A stretch of DNA of 64,000 nucleotides from Halomonas sp. TA22 (GCF_013009075.1 NZ_CP053108.1:1612001-1676000); one strand, 5' to 3'; shown: positions 55,012 to 62,644, counted from the stretch's first letter. A program made the numbers and translations. Notes: a model not told the origin generated them from the sequence alone.

Positions 55012-55139
55012 TCCTATCTGATCGCCTCGGTCGATCTGCCGATCAGTGGCAAAGTGCTCGAGGCCAGTCCCGAGTCGCCCTACCTGGCCTGTGCCTTGCG
55101 AATCGATACCACTATCCTGGCCGAGCTACTGCTCACCAT
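55012..55139 (+). pseudogene. fragment of an AraC-family regulator N-terminal domain
   Basis: One frame reads SYLIASVDLPISGKVLEASP, then SPYLACALRIDTTILAELLL, closely following the AraC_N effector domain (YLxxSVDLPVxGxVLEASPxxPYLALxLxLD). There is no start codon, no earlier cupin region and no HTH; the frame runs into the convergent MarR gene. It is a remnant of about 42 residues between the racemase pseudogene and MarR. Confidence 0.72.
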
Positions 55140-55600
55140 GCCGAAACAGCCTCATCGATATGCGCGACCAGCGCCTTCAGGCCGATGCGTAACGCCTCCG
55201 CATCGCTGATCAGGGTTTCCAGTTCGGCATGCGCTCGCTGCCAGATGGGATAGGCCTCGTGCAGCAGGGCGTGGCCCGCCGGGGTGAGGCGCAGGCGGCG
55301 CTTGCGCCGATCCTTCTCGTCGGGCGTGACGATGACCAGTTCGCGCCGCTCCAGTGGTTTGAGCAGCGCAGTCAGGGTGGTGCGGTCCATGGCGAGAAAA
55401 CTCGCCGTCTCGCGCACCGTCGGCGGCTCCGGACGATTGAGCGACATCAGCAGGGAGAACTGGCCGTTGGTGAGCTCCAGCGGTCGAAATGCATCGTCGA
55501 AGTGCCGCGCCAGCGCCCGCGCGGCCCGCTGGGCATGGAGGCATAGGCAACTGCCGGCGACCTCGAGGGTGTGCTTAGGAGAAAATGTGGTGTCGGTCAT
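55133..55600 (-). CDS. MarR-family transcriptional regulator
   Basis: A 155-residue MarR protein with the winged-HTH core TVRETASFLAMDRTTLTALLKPLERRELV and the wing EKDRRKRRLRLTPAG. It has two Cys residues (CLCLH) near residue 18-20, reminiscent of redox-sensing members, but this is suggestion only. It is divergent from a DUF1428 gene with a perfect palindrome in between, so it probably represses itself and that gene. The ATG at 55600 lacks a strong ribosome site. Confidence 0.85.
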   Translation of the reverse strand: MTDTTFSPKHTLEVAGSCLCLHAQRAARALARHFDDAFRPLELTNGQFSLLMSLNRPEPPTVRETASFLAMDRTTLTALLKPLERRELVIVTPDEKDRRKRRLRLTPAGHALLHEAYPIWQRAHAELETLISDAEALRIGLKALVAHIDEAVSAW

Positions 55601-55611
55601 CTTGCAAATAT

Positions 55612-55623
55612 GTTGATATCAAC
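55612..55623. promoter_or_regulatory. GTTGATATCAAC palindrome, probable MarR operator
   Basis: A perfect 12-bp palindrome 11 bases upstream of the MarR start and about 70 before the DUF1428 gene. TTGATATCAA cores are typical MarR-family sites. Assignment rests on position and motif. Confidence 0.6.
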
Positions 55624-55692
55624 CTATAAGGGATTCAGTGCGCAGTTTGCACTTCTCTTTTCGATAATGGAAGCGCTATGGAGGAATGCATC

Positions 55693-56058
55693 ATGACATA
55701 CGTGGATGGCTTCATTACCCCGGTACCCAACGGCCGGTTGGATGACTACAAGACGCTTGAGAGCAAGGCGGGCGAGATCTGGAAGAAGCATGGCGCGCTG
55801 GAGTACGTCTCCTGTGTAGCCGACGACACCCCCTACGGCGAGGTGACCTCCTTTCCGCGCGCTGTCCAGGTGAAGGATGACGAGGTCGTGGTCTTTTCCT
55901 GGATCGTCTACGAATCCCGCGAGGCGCGCGACGCCATCAATGCCAAAGTGATGGAGGAGTTCAAGAGCAGCGGCTTGTCCAAAGCGTTCGAGCAGGATCC
56001 TCCCTTCGAGGGCAAGCGCATGATCTGGGGCGGATTCAAGCCGTTCCTGGGGCTATAG
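55693..56058 (+). CDS. DUF1428 family protein (YbaA-like)
   Basis: A 121-residue protein of DUF1428, a dimeric alpha+beta barrel fold like ABM proteins: MTYVDGFITPVPNGRLDDY, WKKHGALEYVSCVADD, FSWIVYESREARDAIN and KRMIWGGFKPFLGL are all family features. The ATG at 55693 follows GGAGG. Divergent from MarR and probably controlled by it. These genes are often grouped with SRPBCC and VOC genes, remnants of which follow here. Confidence 0.88.
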   Translation: MTYVDGFITPVPNGRLDDYKTLESKAGEIWKKHGALEYVSCVADDTPYGEVTSFPRAVQVKDDEVVVFSWIVYESREARDAINAKVMEEFKSSGLSKAFEQDPPFEGKRMIWGGFKPFLGL

Positions 56059-56060
56059 GA

Positions 56061-56422
56061 TCAAGAACACGCCGCTGGCCAAGGACGGCAGCATGGGATT
56101 CGACTTCGCCGGCCTCTATACCCGGATCGTGCCGCATGAACGGATCGAATACGCGTTCGGCGATCGCACGGCCCAGGTCGAGTTCGCCGATGGCCCGCAA
56201 GGCGTACAGATCTGGCTGGAAGTCGTGACCGACGATATCGAGCGAGCGTCCGAATGCTTGAAGGAGAAGAGATGCCATCGCCGCGACGAGATCGAGCCCC
56301 TGCCGGCAGGGGTCGAGGCGTTCTGGATATCCAGCCCGTCCAACATCATCCATCTGGCATCTGGCATCTGGCATCTGGCATCTGGCATCTGGCATCTGGC
56401 ATCTGCCGTCAAGCCGGCATGA
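56061..56422 (+). pseudogene. in-frame SRPBCC-VOC chimera
   Basis: One open frame joins parts of two unrelated families. The first part, from about 56061, reads PLAKDGSMGFDFAGLYTRIV, then HERIEYAFGDR, typical of AHSA1/SRPBCC proteins. From about 56205 it reads QIWLEVVTDDIERASECLKE and RRDEIEPLPAGVEAFWISSP, then NIIHLAS, typical of the C-terminal half of a small VOC (glyoxalase-like) protein. The end is then made of repeats of LASGIWH from a 7-bp tandem repeat. No start codon precedes the SRPBCC part except the ATG at 56093. It looks like fusion by deletion of two neighbouring genes; an expressed product cannot be excluded. Confidence 0.7.
56351..56406. repeat. 7-bp tandem repeat (CATCTGG), 7 perfect units plus one variant
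   Basis: CATCTGG is repeated seven times without error (56351-56399), followed by CATCTGC. In the chimera frame three units (21 bp) encode the heptapeptide LASGIWH. Because 7 is not a multiple of 3, gain or loss of a unit changes the frame at the C-terminus. Confidence 0.95.
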
Positions 56423-56503
56423 CAAGGCCATCAACGTCACGGTGAATGGCTCATGCCACCATGCGGGTGCCATGGCGGACGACGAACATGAAAAGGTGAG
56501 GTC

Positions 56504-57418
56504 ATGCTCAAACCCATTACCCCACATCTGTGGTTCGATACCCAGGCCCGGGAAGCCGCGGCGTTCTACTGCTCGCTGTTTCCCGAGTCGCGCATCGAGC
56601 ATGTCTCGACGCTACGCGGCACGCCCTCCGGGGAGGTCGATGTCGTCTCCTTCACCCTAGCCGGGCAGCCTTTTCAGGCGATTTCGGCGGGGCCTTTCTT
56701 TACCTTCAACCCCAGTCTCTCTTTTATCGTCCACTTCGTCCCTTCCCGTGACGCCGATGCACGCAAGCGGCTGGATGCCACTTGGGCGGCGCTGGCCGAT
56801 GGCGGGCAGGTATTGATGCCACTGGACGAATATCCCTTCAGTCCGCACTACGGCTGGGTGCAGGACCGCTACGGACTCTCCTGGCAATTGATCCTGATCA
56901 CGCAGGATTGCCCTTCGGCAATGGAGCCCTACCCGGTACTGGTGCCATCGCTGCTGTTCACGGGAGGCGTCTGCGGCAAGGCCGAGGAAGCCGGCGCCTT
57001 CTACCGTTCCGTCTTTCCCGGCTCCCGGGCGGGGGAGGTCGCGCGCTACCCGGCGGGGCAAGCGTCCGATCGGGAAGGCACGCTGATGTTCTCCAACTTT
57101 CGCCTTGGCGACACCTGGTTCGCCGCCATGGACAGCGCTTTCGAGCACGGTTTCGGCTTCAACGAGGCGCTCTCCTTCGTCGTGCCCTGCCGCGACCAGG
57201 CCGAGATCGATGCCTACTGGCAACGGCTCTCCGCCGTGCCGGAGGCCGAGCAGTGCGGCTGGTGCAAGGACAAGTACGGCGTCTCCTGGCAGATCGTGCC
57301 GGCCGAGCTGGAGGAGATGCTGCGCGACGCCAACCCGGCAACGCTGGATCGTCTCACCCAGGCGTTCCTCGGCATGAAGAAATTCGACTTGGCGGCCCTG
57401 CGCGCGGCACGCGGTTGA
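56504..57418 (+). CDS. VOC-family protein with two PhnB-like domains
   Basis: A 304-residue protein of two tandem VOC/PhnB (3-demethylubiquinone-methyltransferase-like) domains. Domain 1 begins ITPHLWFDTQAREAAAFYCSLFPES and ends GWVQDRYGLSWQLIL; domain 2 (from about 145) begins LVPSLLFTGGVCGKAEEAGAFYRSVFPGS and ends GWCKDKYGVSWQIVP. The repeat of DKYGxSWQ at the end of each domain shows an internal duplication. Usual metal or substrate role unknown. GGTGAGG precedes the ATG. Intact among fragments. Confidence 0.87.
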   Translation: MLKPITPHLWFDTQAREAAAFYCSLFPESRIEHVSTLRGTPSGEVDVVSFTLAGQPFQAISAGPFFTFNPSLSFIVHFVPSRDADARKRLDATWAALADGGQVLMPLDEYPFSPHYGWVQDRYGLSWQLILITQDCPSAMEPYPVLVPSLLFTGGVCGKAEEAGAFYRSVFPGSRAGEVARYPAGQASDREGTLMFSNFRLGDTWFAAMDSAFEHGFGFNEALSFVVPCRDQAEIDAYWQRLSAVPEAEQCGWCKDKYGVSWQIVPAELEEMLRDANPATLDRLTQAFLGMKKFDLAALRAARG

Positions 57419-57432
57419 GTCGCCGGCGCGGC

Positions 57433-57663
57433 TGCCTGCTCAAGGATGGCATTTGCATCCATGAGTACAAGGAGCGGCCGTTGCACGCCAAGATCGCGAT
57501 AGTCGATCACCAATGGTCGACGGTGGGCTCGAGCAATCTCGACCCGCTCAGCCTCTCCCTGAACCTGGAAGCCAACCTGTTCATCCGCGATGCCGGGCTC
57601 AACCGGGAGATCCCCGCCCACCTGACGGAACTCATCGAGAGCAGTTACCAGATGGTCACGCCC
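57433..57663 (+). pseudogene. C-terminal fragment of cardiolipin synthase (ClsB-like)
   Basis: The frame reads LLKDGICIHEYKERPLHAKIAIVDHQWSTVG (quoted as landmarks: IHEYKERPLHAKIA, VGSSNLDPLSLSLNLEAN), the second HKD motif and end of a ClsB-type phospholipase-D-fold cardiolipin synthase, ending LTELIESSYQMV. The N-terminal ~300 residues and first HKD motif are absent, and the frame opens only because it runs on from an unrelated frame of the VOC gene. A non-functional remnant. Confidence 0.8.
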
Positions 57664-57677
57664 AGCACCATGTGGCC

Positions 57678-57790
57678 TCCAGTGGGATACTCGCCGCCCT
57701 GATCGGCTACCGCGCCCTCTATTTCCTGGTTCCCCTGGTGGTGGCGCTGCTGGTCTATCCGCTCCTGGAGCGGCGAGCGGAAAGCGCAAG
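57678..57790 (+). pseudogene. C-terminal fragment of a YbhN/UPF0104-like membrane protein
   Basis: In another frame, directly after the clsB piece, GILAALIGYRALYFLVPLVV followed by ALLVYPLLERR matches the last membrane helix of the YbhN/lysyl-phosphatidylglycerol-synthase-like family, which is a usual neighbour of clsB (ybhPON in E. coli). Only about 37 residues remain. The clsB end and this end lie about 15 bases apart, so the ybhN-like gene must have lost nearly everything between. Confidence 0.65.
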
Positions 57791-57869
57791 CTGGCGGACA
57801 GACGACAGGAGTCGCCGTCGAGGTGGCGTTGCGGGATTGGAATGCGCCGGGGAGGGAGGCCTTGGCCTC

Positions 57870-58787
57870 TCACACCGCCGGGTCGTTCTCGAACTCATCG
57901 TGCAACCACGCCAGTAGCGCCTGCGTTTCACGGCGCAGAAAGGTGCCCTGGCGGGTATACAGCGAAAGCGCATCGCTGCGCGGCAGGCTTTCGCGGACCG
58001 GGCGGATCAGTTCCCCGGCATCGATCAGCCGCTGGGCGGTACGCCGCCAACCAAGCGCGATGCCGTGGCCCTCGAGCGCGGCCTGCAGCATCAGCGGGTA
58101 GCTATCGAAGACCATGCCCGTATCGCCGGCAATGTCGACACGGCCCATGGCCTGGAACCAGCCAGGCCAGTCCATCCAGTCAGGCGACTCCGCCTTGTGA
58201 TGTAACAAGCGGTAGCGGGGCAGGGCGTCGATGCTCAGCGGTCGCTGGCCCTCCGCCAGGTAGCCCGGAGCGCAGATCGGAAAGATTTCGTCGCTGGCCG
58301 TGAAGACCAAGGGGTGATTGCCGCTGGGGCGACCGGTGCTCTGCAGTGCCACGTCGAAGTAATCGCCAAAGGTGGTGACGGGATGGTTGGACGTGGCCAA
58401 CCGGATCGCCAGTTCTGGGTGGCGGCGGCTGAACGATGCCAGCCGGGGCGTCACCCAGTAGAACGCCTCGCACAGTTGGCAGAACAGCACCACCTCGTCC
58501 GCTCGGGCATCGCCACGTAGCGTCGAGGCCTGGCTGGCGATCCCCTCCAGCGCACTGCTCACCGTGCGCCCAAACTCACGCCCGGCCGGCGTCAAGAACA
58601 CTCCGCGGTTGCGACGCTCGAAGAGCGCCACGCCCAGGTCGTGTTCCAGGGCGCGGATCTGGCGGCTGATGGCCGCCTGGGTGATGTGAAGCTCCTGTGC
58701 TGCCCGCGAAAAACTCTCCAGCCGGGCCGCGGCCTCGAACGGCAGCAGGGCGGCGAGCGGGGGCATGCGCTTGCTGAGACGATTCAT
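57870..58787 (-). CDS. LysR-family transcriptional regulator (GcvA-like)
   Basis: A 305-residue LysR protein whose N-terminus (MPPLAALLPFEAAARLESFSRAAQELHITQAAISRQIRALE region) places it in the GcvA/AmpR/BetI-like subgroup, followed by the effector domain with FGDYFDVALQSTGR and GHGIALGWRRTA. Divergent from the EamA permease with inverted repeats between them, so it probably controls that gene. Effector unknown. Confidence 0.88.
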   Translation of the reverse strand: MNRLSKRMPPLAALLPFEAAARLESFSRAAQELHITQAAISRQIRALEHDLGVALFERRNRGVFLTPAGREFGRTVSSALEGIASQASTLRGDARADEVVLFCQLCEAFYWVTPRLASFSRRHPELAIRLATSNHPVTTFGDYFDVALQSTGRPSGNHPLVFTASDEIFPICAPGYLAEGQRPLSIDALPRYRLLHHKAESPDWMDWPGWFQAMGRVDIAGDTGMVFDSYPLMLQAALEGHGIALGWRRTAQRLIDAGELIRPVRESLPRSDALSLYTRQGTFLRRETQALLAWLHDEFENDPAV

Positions 58788-58822
58788 AACCTGAGCTCAT
58801 GTATGGCGACCGAGAAGTCGTT

Positions 58823-58847
58823 TGTGGCGAAGTGGCACTCAGCCACA
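58823..58847. promoter_or_regulatory. inverted repeats between LysR and EamA genes
   Basis: TGTGGC (58823-58828) and GCCACA (58842-58847) form an interrupted inverted repeat, and GTGGC (58832-58836) and GCCAC (58842-58846) a second overlapping one with loop ACTCA. Their position in a 94-base divergent gap suits a LysR-type operator. Confidence 0.4.
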
Positions 58848-58881
58848 TTCTAGCGCGGAATCCTACCTTGAGGAGGCCGCC

Positions 58882-59931
58882 ATGAAAGGCTTTTATGCAG
58901 ACGAAGATGATTCCCGGATCGGTATCATGCTGATCGTTGGGGCGGTTTTCCTGCTCTCGTTCTCCGATGCATTGATTAAGTATTTGAGTGACGGCGTATC
59001 GCTCTGGCAGCTCTATCTGGCACGTTCGTTCATCGCCGTGCCATTGCTGCTGTGGTTGCTGCTGCGCCATGGTGGGGTGAAGCGCTTGCGACCCCGCTCG
59101 TTTCGCTGGGTGGCCCTGCGCAGCGCACTATTGATCACGATGTGGCTCTGCTACTACGCGGCGCTACCGCTCATGCCCTTTTCCGTGGCGGCAGTGGTGT
59201 TCTACACCTCGCCACTGTTCATGGCGCTGTTCTCGCCGCTGCTGCTGGGCGAAGCCGTTGGCGCCAAGGGCTGGGCGGGTATTCTGATCGGCTTCTGTGG
59301 CGTGCTGGTGATGCTGCGCCCCGATGGCGACGCGTTCTCCCCGGCCTTGTTGCTGCCGCTGCTGGCGGCGGTCTGTTACTCCCTGGTGTCGATCGTCACG
59401 CGTCGCTATTGTCACCACGAGCGGCCAGTGGTGCTCTCGCTGGGCTTGAACCTGGGGTTTCTGATCGTTGGCGCTGGCGTTTCAACGCTGCTGGCTCTCT
59501 GGCCACCTTCGCCAAGCGACGTGGCCAGCCATCCGTTCCTGCTCTCCGGCTGGCAACCGCTGGGCCTGCGCGAATGGGGTCTGCTCATCGTACTGGGGTT
59601 ATTGATCGTAGTGGTCAGCATCGCCGTGGCCCGGGCGTACCAGGCGGCACCGGCCCCTCTAGTTGGTGCCTTCGATTACGGTTATCTGCCGTTCGCCGGG
59701 CTATGGGGCTTGGTACTCTTCGCGGAAGTGCCCGACGCGGCAACGCTCACCGGCATGACGCTGGTCGCCGTGGCGGGCATGCTGGTCTTTCAGCAGTCGA
59801 GAATACCGGCTAGGCGGTACGATTGGGTGGCCGATGCCTCACTCCGCACATCCGAGTCGAACCTCGAGGAGTGGCGGGTCATAGCGCCGGTAGTCATGAC
59901 AAGAAAAACCCCTCCCGCTGGGGAGGGGTAA
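58882..59931 (+). CDS. EamA/DMT-family permease
   Basis: A 349-residue drug/metabolite transporter with 10 membrane helices in two EamA halves (about 15-145 and 155-300); the N-terminus reads IGIMLIVGAVFLLSFSDALIKYL. GAGGAGG precedes the ATG at 58882. The last ~50 residues, after MLVFQQSRIP, are hydrophilic and unlike the family; the stop lies inside the terminator hairpin of the opposite gene, so the original stop may have been lost. Substrate unknown. Confidence 0.85.
   Translation: MKGFYADEDDSRIGIMLIVGAVFLLSFSDALIKYLSDGVSLWQLYLARSFIAVPLLLWLLLRHGGVKRLRPRSFRWVALRSALLITMWLCYYAALPLMPFSVAAVVFYTSPLFMALFSPLLLGEAVGAKGWAGILIGFCGVLVMLRPDGDAFSPALLLPLLAAVCYSLVSIVTRRYCHHERPVVLSLGLNLGFLIVGAGVSTLLALWPPSPSDVASHPFLLSGWQPLGLREWGLLIVLGLLIVVVSIAVARAYQAAPAPLVGAFDYGYLPFAGLWGLVLFAEVPDAATLTGMTLVAVAGMLVFQQSRIPARRYDWVADASLRTSESNLEEWRVIAPVVMTRKTPPAGEG
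59908..59929 (-). terminator. terminator of the minus-strand small gene
   Basis: ACCCCTCCC (59908-59916) and GGGAGGGGT (59921-59929) form a perfect 9-bp stem, loop GCTG. Read on the minus strand the stem is followed by TTTTCTT, so it ends the transcript of the 73-residue gene. It overlaps the end of the EamA coding sequence. Confidence 0.8.
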
Positions 59932-59948
59932 GCTCAAGCTAGGGAATA

Positions 59949-60170
59949 TCAGTCGTCGTTGACGGCCATGAAGCGAGTCTCGCCGGTACGCACCTCATCC
60001 CAAGCCTGGGCGAGGGTGTAGCCCTGGCGGGCATCGATCGTGTCAAGTACCTGGACGGCATACTGCAGGGACTCTCTGCCCTTCAGGGCAACCACCAGCT
60101 TGGCAAGATCCAGCTTGCTGAAGGAGTTGGCGATAAGGTCGGCTTGCTGGGTCAGTTGGATGCAGTTCAT
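59949..60170 (-). CDS. small conserved-looking protein, unknown function
   Basis: A 73-residue protein, helical and soluble (IQLTQQADLIANSFSKLDLAKLVVALKG and so on), ending in VNDD. GAGG lies 8 bases before the ATG, and a good terminator follows on the same strand, which supports a real gene. I do not recognise a family; it has no Cys pair, signal or membrane segment. Confidence 0.62.
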   Translation of the reverse strand: MNCIQLTQQADLIANSFSKLDLAKLVVALKGRESLQYAVQVLDTIDARQGYTLAQAWDEVRTGETRFMAVNDD

Positions 60171-60628
60171 GGTTCAATCCTCATGCGTATTGGGGCTGCC
60201 ATCTATGATGGCGTTCTGGTGCCTTAGCTACTCATGCCGGGCCGGGTAAGTGCCCAATGCTGCAACTGCGACAGGGTCACAGGCGTTCCAAGACCTTCGC
60301 TTCTGGCGCCTGGATCAAAGACATGCATGGCGCTCAGGTTGTCTGTAGCCGGGGGCAGGCTAGTGAATCGAGATAGCGATACCCTGTCCTGAACCGTGAC
60401 TTCACTATGATCCAGGTCGAGACATCTCACAAAGCGCCATTAGATGCAGGAGTCGTTGTAGCCTGACTACATGAGGGCCATTGCGTATCAAGGCAGGTAG
60501 CGGGGCTACGAAGAAGGCAGGGGCTTCTTGTCCCAGGGGCTGAAATACTCGAGTGCACGGTTACTAGGACTATCATGCCGACGGTGTGACATCTTGTCCG
60601 GCGGACGCAGGCATATGGAGGGATTCGT
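60171..60628. other. gap with no convincing gene
   Basis: About 458 bases between the 73-residue gene and the DUF1835 gene. Short frames on the minus strand (60224-60430 and 60427-60636) have no ribosome site or family-like composition. The 5' control region of the small gene lies at its left end. No strong terminator or repeat was seen. Confidence 0.6.
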
Positions 60629-61798
60629 ATGACCACGCTTCCCCGGTCGGATGCTCGGTTGCACGGCCGCTACAACTTTGAACAGCAGCGCAAGCGCGCC
60701 AAGGAGCTGCTCAAGGCCGCCCGCGCCGACGAGCCGGCCGCTTTAGCACGTGTTCTCCAGCACATCCCGCCGCGTGAGGCGCCGCTGAAGCTCGCCGATG
60801 CCCAGTTCATCATTGCCCGCGAGTACGATTTTCCCAGTTGGCCGAAACTCAAGTCACATATCGAATCGCTCGACATTTCTCGGCGCAAGATAACCGAGCG
60901 CGGCGACCGCGATATGGCCACGCTGCATGTTCGCTGCGGCTCGGATATCGAGCACACCCTGCGCAGCGCCGGCTTTCAGGGCAACTTCCTGGAGTTCTCC
61001 GATCCCTTCTGCATCGGCCCGCTGCAGAATCTTCCGTCCGAGGAGTTGATGCGGCTGCGCGCCCGCTTCCTGTCGGAGCTCTCCGGCATGGCCGAGCGCG
61101 ACGCCCTGGCCCGGCTACGCAAGGGCTACGCAGCATTGGACGACCTCCAGCGCTATGAGCGCCTCGTGCTGTGGTTCGAACACGACAGCTACGACCAACT
61201 GATACTCGCCTACCTGCTGCATCGCCTGCATGCGAACCCGCCCAAGGCCAGAATCGAACTGGTGGCGGTAGAGTCGGTGCCCGGCGTGGAACGCTTCATC
61301 GGCCTCGGCCAGCTCGCCCCGGACCTGCTCGCCTGGCTGTGGCACCAGCGCCGCCTTGTAAAGACGCCGCTGCTCGAGCTGGGCACTCAAGCCTGGCAGG
61401 CCCTCACGGTGGAGGAACCCGAGCCGCTGCAAGTATTAGTCGACACCGGCACGCCGGCAATGCCGATGATGGGCCGTGCTCTGGCACGCCACCTGCAAGA
61501 GCGGCGCGCACCGGACACTGGCCTCGGCCTGACGGAGCGACTCACGCTAGAGATCGTGCGCGACCACGGACCGCTGCCGGTGGGTAAGGCGTTCTCGTTA
61601 CTGATGCGCGAGTACGAACCGCTGCCTTACCTGGGCGATCTGATGTTCTGGTGGTTACTCCAGCCGCTTGCCACCGCACCGCAAGCGCTGCTCCATATCA
61701 GCGACACTCACCAAGAGTGGTCTCACCGACAGCTTACCCTCACGCAGCGGGGGCGGGCCGTGCTGGGGGCAGGCAGTGTCTGTCAGAATCGGGCTTGA
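60629..61798 (+). CDS. DUF1835 domain protein with N-terminal helical region
   Basis: A 389-residue protein. Residues about 1-85 are a short helical region with RAKELLKAARADEPAALARV and EYDFPSWPKLKSHIES, a pattern found in front of ankyrin-like and DUF1835 domains. From about 95 it is a DUF1835 domain (LHVRCGSDIEHTLRSAGF, SDPFCIGPL) continuing into a DUF3658-like C-terminal part with LWFEHDSYDQLILAYLL. Function unknown; the DUF1835 fold resembles nucleotide-binding enzymes. GGAGGG precedes the ATG. Confidence 0.82.
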   Translation: MTTLPRSDARLHGRYNFEQQRKRAKELLKAARADEPAALARVLQHIPPREAPLKLADAQFIIAREYDFPSWPKLKSHIESLDISRRKITERGDRDMATLHVRCGSDIEHTLRSAGFQGNFLEFSDPFCIGPLQNLPSEELMRLRARFLSELSGMAERDALARLRKGYAALDDLQRYERLVLWFEHDSYDQLILAYLLHRLHANPPKARIELVAVESVPGVERFIGLGQLAPDLLAWLWHQRRLVKTPLLELGTQAWQALTVEEPEPLQVLVDTGTPAMPMMGRALARHLQERRAPDTGLGLTERLTLEIVRDHGPLPVGKAFSLLMREYEPLPYLGDLMFWWLLQPLATAPQALLHISDTHQEWSHRQLTLTQRGRAVLGAGSVCQNRA

Positions 61799-61817
61799 GA
61801 ATGCAGCCGTTTACACT

Positions 61818-61949
61818 GCATCGCACCTGCCTGGACTGATGGGGCGCATGGAGTTGTGGATTCATGGTCACGTTCATGAAGTAGTGGACCGTGCAGTTGC
61901 CGGCACCGCGCTTAGGCGCGCCGCGTGTCTCACCGAACCCAACGTGTAG
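61818..61949 (+). pseudogene. tail fragment of a metallophosphoesterase
   Basis: A frame directly after the DUF1835 stop encodes ASHLPGLMGRMELWIHGHVH then DRAVAGTALRR. It matches the end of the intact metallophosphoesterase at 62801 (FASHLPAMMGRMDVWIHGHV) at about 80 percent of the shared bases. The rest of the gene is absent. It carries the GHVH metal motif but cannot function alone. Confidence 0.72.
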
Positions 61950-61970
61950 GGAAGGTGTACATCTCCGCGC

Positions 61971-62303
61971 TTATGCCTTGTCTGCATCGCTGATCGTCTG
62001 GATGACCTCGAAACCTTCGAACTTTGGCGGACCCAGGTAGAGCCCCTCGCGGCGGCTCTGGCCGGCGTTGGCATGCGCGGCGCGGAACGCCTCGGAGTGC
62101 GTCCAGGCCTCGAAATCCTGCCGCGACTTCCAGATGGTGTGAGACGCATAGAGAACGTGATCCTTCTCCTCGGGGCCACGCAACATGTGGAACTCGACGA
62201 AGCCAGGCAGCCCCTGCAGGTGGGTCTCCCGCTCCAGCCAGATCTGCTCGAACTCTTCGACTCTCTCGGGATTGACGCGAAAACGGTTCATGGCAATGAA
62301 CAT
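61971..62303 (-). CDS. antibiotic-biosynthesis-monooxygenase/IsdG-like protein
   Basis: A 110-residue ABM-fold protein: MFIAMNRFRVNPERVEEFEQIW, GLPGFVEFHMLRGPEE and YASHTIWKSRQDFEAW follow the heme-degrading IsdG/HmoA pattern. The Trp and His near the heme site of HmoA-like proteins are present, but heme use is unproven. AAGGAG precedes the ATG at 62303, chosen over an upstream extension without protein-like composition. It stands between two phosphoesterase remnants. Confidence 0.82.
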   Translation of the reverse strand: MFIAMNRFRVNPERVEEFEQIWLERETHLQGLPGFVEFHMLRGPEEKDHVLYASHTIWKSRQDFEAWTHSEAFRAAHANAGQSRREGLYLGPPKFEGFEVIQTISDADKA

Positions 62304-62455
62304 GGTGGGTTCTCCTTGTGGTCTGATTTCAATTGCGTCCGTGACGATGACACCTCCGGCGCGGTGGGGCAAGGCGATACGAGGTGCCGGGTAAAGGCCG
62401 CGCCTGGGAGGGCGGCGAGCATCACCTGCGGACATCACCGAACAGGGAAGTCGCC

Positions 62456-62644
62456 ATGCAGGCCATCACCACCGAACGGCCGATCGGTGTCATCAGCGAT
62501 ACCCATGGATTGCTGCGCCCCGAGGCGCTGGACATGCTGGCGGGCTGCGGTGCGTGGCAACATCGACACTGCGCCCTGGGCCGAAACGCTGCCAATGACC
62601 CGCGACCTCAACGTCAACGGCTGGCGCGGATCATGACAGGCTGA
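62456..62644 (+). pseudogene. YfcE-like phosphoesterase remnant
   Basis: From the ATG at 62456 the frame reads IGVISDTHGLLRPEALDMLAGC, the metal-binding start of a YfcE/MJ0936 phosphodiesterase. At about 62550 it shifts: a second frame reads AVRGNIDTAPWAETLPMTRDL, a segment normally found about 35 residues later (the GNxD motif). So there is an internal deletion with frameshift, and the C-terminal half with GHTH is missing. Confidence 0.75.

Noticed and set aside
56351-56406. CATCTGG repeats considered as a CRISPR array
   Set aside because: Units are 7 bp and head-to-tail without spacers; a simple tandem repeat.
60224-60636. two short minus-strand frames in the gap before DUF1835
   Set aside because: No ribosome site, no family-like composition and one overlaps the DUF1835 start.
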